A stretch of 28,464 nucleotides of DNA from JABDBK01 sp964453575. GTDB lineage: Bacteria > Pseudomonadota > Gammaproteobacteria > DSM-16500. Shown one piece after another: positions 23,290-28,464 of this stretch. The translations under genes were made by a program, and so were the position numbers. The stretch is from assembly GCA_964453575.1 (NCBI GenBank), contig CAYVRW010000018.1, positions 1-28,464 on the forward strand, given 5' to 3'. Below the pieces are notes generated by a model. It worked only from the letters and a program-made list of their open reading frames with translations, did not search any database and had not been told where the DNA came from. Numbering within the stretch: the first letter of the stretch is position 1; each line of letters begins with the position of its first letter.

Positions 23290-23408
23290 GCGAATTTAGC
23301 GCAATAAATATACATAAAAATGAGAGCTATATTAGTAAAAAAAATAAAAACCCTTTCTAATCAATAGGTTATATGGATTTATGAGTTTGCGCTTGTTGTG
23401 CAATAAAT

Positions 23409-23438
23409 TTGCTATTTTGAGCTGTTTTTGTATATAAT
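23409..23438 (+). promoter_or_regulatory. Sigma-70 promoter for the CaaX gene at 23489
   Basis: TTGCTA (23409-23414), an 18-nt spacer and a perfect TATAAT (23433-23438), about 50 nt upstream of the ATG. No PmrA-like box is present. Confidence 0.5.
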
Positions 23439-23488
23439 ATGCCCATTCTATAGAAATAGCTAAGTAATCGTTTTCGGGAGATTTTTAT

Positions 23489-24454
23489 ATGCGAATGAAC
23501 AAAGAAGGAATAAAAAGATATGTGCATGAAGCTCAAAACATGATGTTATCCTGGTTCGGGTCAGAGTATCAAGCAAACTCAAAATTAAACAATTCGTTGT
23601 TTTTAATTGTTGAGAACATTTTACGTGAATACTATGGTTACAGCATTGATAAAACTCAATATGATGCATTTGTAACTAAAGTTATAAGAGCTTTGCATGT
23701 TGAGATTAAGGATCAACCTGAGATGCAATATCTTTATAAAAATAACTTATTTTATACGTTGGCTTATTGTTTCAAAATATATATGGATTACAAATGGAAA
23801 TCCAGGATACCCAAACATAATGAGCCGTTTAACAATCTGTTAATGCACTTAGATGAATGTAATGCAACATTCAATAATGTGACGCCACCATTTAACGAAA
23901 AAGATTTAGAAAATATTAATGGATTATTAATGGTGTTACAGCGCAGATTTAACTTTTATGATTCACCCCCTTCAGATCCGAAGTATTGGAGAAAATCATG
24001 CACATCTACCTGGCAGATATCAAAGCGCTTAAATCCAGGTCAAAGAAACGATATTTTAGAATTGGTAGGCAAAGTTTATGAAGACTTCGATAAAATTCGC
24101 GCAAATTCGGCGTACACAGTACCTGATGCAGATGATCTCAATAAAATTAGAGAACCTTTAATACAGCTAGTCAAGAAATTTAATGAACAGGCAAGCAAAC
24201 CTACAAGTCTGTCCGAATCAAAAGTTGTGTCTAATCCAACTCCAGGAAACGTACCTCCATCTTCAGCAGACAAACCTATAAGTGCACCCAAATCAAAAGT
24301 TGCAGCTCACCGTGCCTTACCTTCAGTGCAACAGCAGTCCGGTCACAGAGTATTATTTATCGGAATTATGGCCCCTCCATCAATTCAAGATCAAAAGGTT
24401 GATGGTAGCTCGTCAAACTCAAGTAAACCTAAATCTAAGTGTGCTATTTCGTAA
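23489..24454 (+). CDS. Protein of unknown function with polybasic CaaX terminus
   Basis: I do not recognise this 321-residue protein. It is soluble; residues 1-215 are mostly helical and rich in aromatic residues. Residues about 220-320 are a low-complexity P/S/K linker. It ends SSKPKSKCAIS: the CaaX box is C-A-I-S (aliphatic A and I, S at X), preceded by lysines spaced as in farnesylated K-Ras-type tails, where a polybasic patch plus a farnesyl group directs plasma-membrane binding. GGGAGA supports the ATG at 23489. It converges on another CaaX gene at 24551-25039, with two AAAAAGC-loop hairpins between them. Host prenylation is inferred; no enzymatic motif was recognised. Confidence 0.8.
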   Translation: MRMNKEGIKRYVHEAQNMMLSWFGSEYQANSKLNNSLFLIVENILREYYGYSIDKTQYDAFVTKVIRALHVEIKDQPEMQYLYKNNLFYTLAYCFKIYMDYKWKSRIPKHNEPFNNLLMHLDECNATFNNVTPPFNEKDLENINGLLMVLQRRFNFYDSPPSDPKYWRKSCTSTWQISKRLNPGQRNDILELVGKVYEDFDKIRANSAYTVPDADDLNKIREPLIQLVKKFNEQASKPTSLSESKVVSNPTPGNVPPSSADKPISAPKSKVAAHRALPSVQQQSGHRVLFIGIMAPPSIQDQKVDGSSSNSSKPKSKCAIS

Positions 24455-24460
24455 CGCGGA

Positions 24461-24490
24461 TCCCGGACAAACAAAAAGCGTTTTCCGGGA
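24461..24490 (+). repeat. Hairpin with AAAAAGC loop, bulged 11-bp stem
   Basis: TCCCGGA-c-AAAC (24461-24472) pairs with GTTTTCCGGGA (24480-24490) around the loop AAAAAGC (24473-24479). A single bulged C interrupts the stem. It starts 6 nt after the stop codon. No U-run follows. Confidence 0.75.
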
Positions 24491-24502
24491 TAACGATCTT
24501 CT

Positions 24503-24537
24503 GATATAAGCATAATAAAAAGCATTATGCTTATATC
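24503..24537. repeat. Perfect 14-bp hairpin with AAAAAGC loop
   Basis: GATATAAGCATAAT (24503-24516) pairs perfectly with ATTATGCTTATATC (24524-24537) around AAAAAGC (24517-24523). The stem has no similarity to the other hairpins, yet the loop is identical. It lies between two convergent CaaX-type genes. Confidence 0.85.
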
Positions 24538-24550
24538 GAATTCACGTTAA

Positions 24551-25039
24551 TTAAGAAATCCTACACTTTGATACAGGCGCCGGACTTGCATCTAATTCAA
24601 TCTTAAATCCGCGTAATTGAGGGACTTCGACAGAAGTATTGATCGTAAAAGTCAATGGCATTAGAGGAAGTGGGACGGGATAGTTGCAAGAGAAAAAAGT
24701 TAAAAGAGGTTTTAATTTTAACCGGCAACCATAAAAGGGATTCTTTTCATCTTCATCTTCCATGATAATCTCAATAGCATTATTTTCTAGTTCTTGGGCA
24801 ACTTCTTGTATTGAAAGATTTGTTGGCAGGGGAAATAGGACTTGTTTAGCTCCTATTTCATAATGTGTAATTTCGGTCTTTGTATGTTTTGCACAAGCTT
24901 CTTTAGCCATCACATATCTGCCACTGTTATCTTCCATAATATCGTTGGCTACATCTTTAAGCCATACTCTTATGTTATTCGACTTATCAAGTGCGGTGTA
25001 AAGTGGTTTTTTTCCATGATTAAATTTTCTTTTTAACAT
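24551..25039 (-). CDS. Protein of unknown function with CaaX-like terminus CRIS
   Basis: I do not recognise this 162-residue protein. It has a basic N-terminus (MLKRKFNHGKK), no signal peptide, and a beta-rich, proline-containing second half (NYPVPLPLMPLTFTINTSVE). It ends PAPVSKCRIS, so the last four residues C-R-I-S fit a CaaX pattern with I at a2 and S at X, with a lysine just before the cysteine. AGGA eight bases upstream supports the ATG at 25039. It starts 30 nt after cbpM in the same direction, so it may be read from the clpB-usp-cbpA-cbpM transcript. It converges on the CaaX gene at 23489. Function is unknown. Confidence 0.75.
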   Translation of the reverse strand: MLKRKFNHGKKPLYTALDKSNNIRVWLKDVANDIMEDNSGRYVMAKEACAKHTKTEITHYEIGAKQVLFPLPTNLSIQEVAQELENNAIEIIMEDEDEKNPFYGCRLKLKPLLTFFSCNYPVPLPLMPLTFTINTSVEVPQLRGFKIELDASPAPVSKCRIS

Positions 25040-25069
25040 TTTTATTTTCCTATTATTATTCTAATGAAA

Positions 25070-25399
25070 TTAGAGTTTTCGACCCATCAAAACATGTTTT
25101 TCCAAAAGCTCCAATTGTGAGCGCATCGTTTCTAATTGATCAAGCAAATCTATCGCCAATGCAGCGCCAGGGAGATTCACTTCTAAATCGTTTTGTAAAC
25201 GTTTTATCACCTGTATTCTATGCATATGATTGGGATTAAAACGCCATACTTCAATAGAAATGCCTTCTGGCTCAAGGGCGCCATATTCAATTAATTCCTG
25301 GATGAATTCATGTGTTACATGACACACTTCACAGAGTTCATCTAAGCTTAGCTCTGATTGAGCTTCCATACTTAACACAGTGATATCTTTGCCAGCCAT
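25070..25399 (-). CDS. cbpM: Chaperone modulatory protein CbpM
   Basis: This 109-residue protein is of the MerR-like CbpM family, which binds the J-domain of CbpA and inhibits its co-chaperone activity. It has the expected pattern: an N-terminal strand, a helix with LSLDELCEVCHVTHEFIQEL, then IEYGALEPEG and a second helical half (MHRIQVIKRLQNDLEVNLPG, then LAIDLLDQLE). It starts 12 nt after cbpA, the normal operon partner. The neighbourhood makes the call firm. Confidence 0.92.
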   Translation of the reverse strand: MAGKDITVLSMEAQSELSLDELCEVCHVTHEFIQELIEYGALEPEGISIEVWRFNPNHMHRIQVIKRLQNDLEVNLPGAALAIDLLDQLETMRSQLELLEKHVLMGRKL

Positions 25400-25411
25400 C
25401 CTAAGCTTCCC

Positions 25412-26353
25412 TCAAAACAAATGTTCCCTCGGATTAAATGGAATATCTTTTGCCATCTTTTCATATAATGCACGTTCAGTTTCTGTTTTTGCCGGCGGCG
25501 TTACAATTTGCAGCATCACATATTGATCACCTGGCATAGGTTTAGCAGGCAAACCGCGGCCTTTTAGGCGAAGTTTTTGCCCTGCTTGGGAGCCTGGGGT
25601 AATTTTCAAATCCACCGAGCCGCCCAAGGTGGGTACTTGAATTTTTGCGCCTAATGCAGCTTCCCACGGTGTAATAGGCAAGGTCAAATAAACATCCTTG
25701 CCTTGTAAGGTATAAAGTTTATGCGGTGCAATATCAATTTCTAAATAAAGATCACCCGCTGGAGCTTGACCAATACCAGGCGCACCCTGGTTGGTTAAAC
25801 GCATTTGCTGGCCCGATATAATACCTTGGGGAATTTTAATTTTTAAGGTGCGTGTTTTGTGATGCATGCGGCCATGAGCATCCATTTCGGGGACTTGCAA
25901 ATGAATGGTTTTATCACCCCCACGGAAAGCTTCTTCCAAGGGAATACTGATTTTTGCATGTTCATCACGCCCACGTTGCCTGAAAGGTCGTTGATGATGA
26001 AAACCGCCTTGCCGCGGATGGCCTCGGCCGCCAAAAATAGACTCGAAGAAATCGCTAAATCCACCCAAATTTTCTTCGCCGCCGCCAAAATCAAAACCTT
26101 GCCAATTAGGCGGCGGTCTAAATTCCTGACCGCTTTGCCATTGACTGCCTAACTGATCGTATGCCGCGCGTTTTTTGCTGTCTTTGAGGACTTCATAGGC
26201 CTCTTGAACGGCTTTGAACTGTTCTTCAGCATTCGCTTCTTTACTGACATCGGGATGATATTTGCGCGCTAATTTGCGATAAGCTTTCGTCACCTGCTCG
26301 GTGGTGGCATCACGCGCAACGCCTAATGTTTTATAATAATCTTTATATTCCAT
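25412..26353 (-). CDS. cbpA: DnaJ-like co-chaperone CbpA
   Basis: This 313-residue type II J-domain protein stimulates DnaK ATPase and can bind curved DNA. The J-domain (residues 1-70) carries the HPD motif (H33-P34-D35 in KYHPDVS). A glycine/phenylalanine-rich region follows (FDFGGGEENLGGF, FFESIFGG). Two C-terminal substrate-binding domains are present (IPLEEAFRGGDKTIHLQVPE, then a LKGRGLP segment). There is no cysteine-rich zinc domain, which separates it from DnaJ. Its start lies 3 nt after the usp stop and its stop 12 nt before cbpM, indicating an operon. Confidence 0.94.
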   Translation of the reverse strand: MEYKDYYKTLGVARDATTEQVTKAYRKLARKYHPDVSKEANAEEQFKAVQEAYEVLKDSKKRAAYDQLGSQWQSGQEFRPPPNWQGFDFGGGEENLGGFSDFFESIFGGRGHPRQGGFHHQRPFRQRGRDEHAKISIPLEEAFRGGDKTIHLQVPEMDAHGRMHHKTRTLKIKIPQGIISGQQMRLTNQGAPGIGQAPAGDLYLEIDIAPHKLYTLQGKDVYLTLPITPWEAALGAKIQVPTLGGSVDLKITPGSQAGQKLRLKGRGLPAKPMPGDQYVMLQIVTPPAKTETERALYEKMAKDIPFNPREHLF

Positions 26354-26356
26354 GCA

Positions 26357-26779
26357 TCACTCTGGTAAACGGACGACTAATACATCGCATTTTGCGCCGT
26401 GTAAAATAGCATTTGCGGTAGAACCTAACAACAACGATAAACCATGACGACCATGACTGCCGCAGATGATGAGATCTACGCCTATGTTTGCCGCAACTTC
26501 TTGAATTTTTGATTTAGTAGGGCCTACTTCAACAAATTGGTCTTTTTTATCGACCACTAATTCAGTACCTAGTTTTGCTAATGCAACACGTGATTCTTCG
26601 ATTAACTGGCCTTCGATATCTTCTATACCCAAATAGGCATAGCTATAACCTGGCATAGGTTCGACGACATGGATCAAACTTAATTTGGCATTGGTATAGC
26701 CGCGCATAGCACGCACTTTGGTGATAAGAAAGTCTGATTCGTCCGATAAATCCGTTGCAAACAAAATATGCTTATACAT
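26357..26779 (-). CDS. Universal stress protein, UspA family
   Basis: This 140-residue single-domain Usp begins with MYKHILFATDLSDESD and ends with the VLVVR strand. It carries the ATP-binding signature G-x2-G-x8-G-[ST] at residues 107-121 (GSHGRHGLSLLLGST), which suggests a nucleotide-binding subtype. These cytosolic dimers support stress survival. It sits 24 nt after clpB and 3 nt before cbpA in a stress-chaperone operon, consistent with heat or stress induction. Confidence 0.93.
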   Translation of the reverse strand: MYKHILFATDLSDESDFLITKVRAMRGYTNAKLSLIHVVEPMPGYSYAYLGIEDIEGQLIEESRVALAKLGTELVVDKKDQFVEVGPTKSKIQEVAANIGVDLIICGSHGRHGLSLLLGSTANAILHGAKCDVLVVRLPE

Positions 26780-26803
26780 GATTTTCCTTCCTTCTATTGG
26801 TAT

Positions 26804-28464
26804 TTAAACCGTGGCAGTCGCCTTTTTGAAAATGATATGGCCTTTTTCAAAGCCAACATTCACACTGTCGCCAGGTGCAAATTTACCTGACAAAATATCT
26901 TGTGCTAATGGATTTTCAACATGTTGTTGAATGGCACGTTTCAAAGGCCTTGCTCCGTAAACAGGATCATAACCGGTCACCGCCAAATAATCCAATGCTT
27001 CACGATCTATATTCAAGCCAATGTCTTTCTCGGCTAAACGCGCGCGCAATCGATGCAGTTGGATATCAGCAATGGCTTTAATCTGTTTCTCATCCAGCGG
27101 ATGAAACACGACCGTTTCATCAATACGATTCATAAATTCAGGCCTAAAGTGTTTGCCAACCACCCCTAAAACGGCTTCTTTCATAGCAAAATAATCACCG
27201 GTTTTGGCAATTTCTTGGATTAGATCTGAACCCAAATTAGATGTCATCACTATCACAGTATTGCGAAAATCCACGGTGCGGCCATGACTATCAGTTAAAC
27301 GGCCATCATCTAACACTTGTAATAAAATATTAAAAACATCAGGGTGCGCTTTTTCCACTTCATCTAATAAAATGACTGAATAAGGTTTACGTCGGACGAG
27401 CTCTGTTAAATACCCGCCTTCTTCGTAACCCACATACCCTGGAGGTGCGCCAACAAGACGTGCTACTGCATGTTTTTCCATAAACTCTGACATATCAATA
27501 CGAATCATCGCTTCTTCGGTATCAAATAAAAAACTTGCCAAAGCTTTGCATAACTCTGTTTTACCTACGCCGGTTGGGCCTAAAAATAAAAATGAACCGA
27601 TAGGCTTATTAGCATCGGACAAGCCTGCACGCGAGCGTCGAATGGCATTACACACTGCAGAAACTGCCTGGCTTTGCCCTATAATGCGTTTATGCAGCGC
27701 ATCTTCCATATGTAAAAGTTTTTCTTTTTCACTTTCCATCATTTTGGAAACAGGAATATGGGTCCACTTCGATACCACTTCGGCAATTTCTTCCGCAGTC
27801 ACTTTGCTGCGCAACAATTGCGGTGTTTCCTGCTCTGCTTTAGTGGCTGCTTCCAATTGTTTTTCTAATTCTGGAATGCGGCCATATTGTAATTCGGCCA
27901 TGCGAGTTAAATTGCCGGCACGCCGCGCTGTTTCAAACTCCTGGCGCGCATTTTCTAAGTCTTCTTTAATGGTTGTCGCACCTTGTAACGCTGCTTTTTC
28001 ATTTTTCCAAATATCTTCTAAGCGGTTGGATTCTGTTTCTAATTTCTTGAGTTCTTCTTCAAGTTTGACTAAACGTTTTTTTGAGCCTTCATCCGATTCT
28101 TTTTTCAAAGCTTCGCGTTCAATCTTAAGTTGCACAATTTTACGGTCTAAATGATCGAGCTCTTCAGGTTTAGAATCAATTTCCATGCGAATATTACTTG
28201 CAGCCTCATCAATTAAATCGATGGCTTTATCAGGTAATTGTCGATCGGAAATATAGCGATGTGATAAGGTAGCCGCCGCGACCAACGCAGAATCAGTAAT
28301 TTCTACGCCATGGTGCAATTCATATCTTTCTTTCAAGCCGCGTAAAATCGCAATGGTATCAGCGACTGAAGGTTCATCGACTAAAATGCGCTGAAACCTG
28401 CGTTCTAAGGCTGCATCTTTTTCGATATATTTGCGATATTCATCTAAAGTAGTAGCACCTACGC
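26804..28464 (-). CDS. clpB: Disaggregase ClpB, C-terminal two thirds
   Basis: The frame stays open to the window edge and covers about 553 residues; the N-terminal domain and NBD1 Walker A lie outside. Visible first is the end of NBD1 (VGATTLDEYRKYIEKDAALE, RRFQRILVDEPSV, GLKERYELHHG). The long coiled-coil middle domain (LDRKIVQLKIEREAL...), which marks ClpB among Clp ATPases, follows. NBD2 has Walker A GPTGVGKTE (near 27556-27581), Walker B VILLDEVEKAHPDV and the arginine-finger region. The hexamer works with DnaK/DnaJ to pull proteins from aggregates. It is the first visible gene of the run clpB-usp-cbpA-cbpM; its promoter is not in the window. Confidence 0.97.
   Translation of the reverse strand, partial: VGATTLDEYRKYIEKDAALERRFQRILVDEPSVADTIAILRGLKERYELHHGVEITDSALVAAATLSHRYISDRQLPDKAIDLIDEAASNIRMEIDSKPEELDHLDRKIVQLKIEREALKKESDEGSKKRLVKLEEELKKLETESNRLEDIWKNEKAALQGATTIKEDLENARQEFETARRAGNLTRMAELQYGRIPELEKQLEAATKAEQETPQLLRSKVTAEEIAEVVSKWTHIPVSKMMESEKEKLLHMEDALHKRIIGQSQAVSAVCNAIRRSRAGLSDANKPIGSFLFLGPTGVGKTELCKALASFLFDTEEAMIRIDMSEFMEKHAVARLVGAPPGYVGYEEGGYLTELVRRKPYSVILLDEVEKAHPDVFNILLQVLDDGRLTDSHGRTVDFRNTVIVMTSNLGSDLIQEIAKTGDYFAMKEAVLGVVGKHFRPEFMNRIDETVVFHPLDEKQIKAIADIQLHRLRARLAEKDIGLNIDREALDYLAVTGYDPVYGARPLKRAIQQHVENPLAQDILSGKFAPGDSVNVGFEKGHIIFKKATATV

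Noticed and set aside
27546..28154. 202-codon open frame antisense to clpB
   Set aside because: Low-complexity serine/leucine-rich translation is typical of the reverse strand of a conserved gene; clpB is certain.

Overview
The window is an AT-rich stretch of a gammaproteobacterial chromosome, most likely from the order Legionellales (the Legionella, Coxiella, Aquicella and Berkiella relatives). The reasons are the divergent map/rpsB arrangement, the clpB-usp-cbpA-cbpM chaperone block, and a high density of proteins that look made for a eukaryotic host: ankyrin and TPR proteins, a lipase, a cysteine-protease-like protein and C-terminal CaaX boxes. Four promoters also carry what looks like a PmrA box, the signal that drives Dot/Icm genes in Legionella and Coxiella. 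The species cannot be fixed from sequence reading alone, and no secretion-system gene lies in the window.

Layout. Bases 1-1141 hold the start of rpsB (minus) and map (plus), with overlapping promoters and a structured rpsB leader between them. Bases 1142-5005 hold small genes: a coiled-coil CaaX protein, a membrane protein, a secreted DGT-repeat protein, a DOT1-like membrane-anchored methyltransferase, a 17-kDa-antigen-type lipoprotein, a secreted DUF922 metalloprotease-like protein and an antitoxin remnant. Bases 5026-12588 combine a minus-strand pair (asparagine-synthase-like amidotransferase, then a lipase with an ankyrin-like tail) with a divergent plus-strand operon (MFS transporter, phnX, phnW) for using 2-aminoethylphosphonate. 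Bases 12669-17439 are an accessory island of four unrecognised genes behind two near-identical PmrA-like promoters. Two of these proteins share a new repeat of about 43 residues, with nine copies in all, and a third ends in CCSVM.

Bases 17597-21591 hold a second 17-kDa-type lipoprotein, dipZ, a TPR-like protein with its own PmrA-like box, sodB and a small cysteine-rich secreted protein. Bases 21630-25039 hold an ankyrin protein with a Cys-His-Asp pattern and two convergent genes that both end in CaaX boxes. Bases 25070-28464 are cbpM, cbpA, a universal stress protein and most of clpB, all on the minus strand; the last CaaX gene sits at the end of that run.

The strongest undescribed signals are four. 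(1) Four proteins of unknown function end in C-x-[VI]-[SM], as if host-prenylated. (2) Four promoters share TTTAAT-N5-CTTAA[GT]-N10-(-10). (3) A new repeat domain is shared by two co-regulated proteins. (4) A set of intergenic hairpins has an invariant AAAAAGC loop but different perfect stems. Together they suggest a co-regulated group of candidate effectors in an intracellular bacterium; that conclusion is inference.
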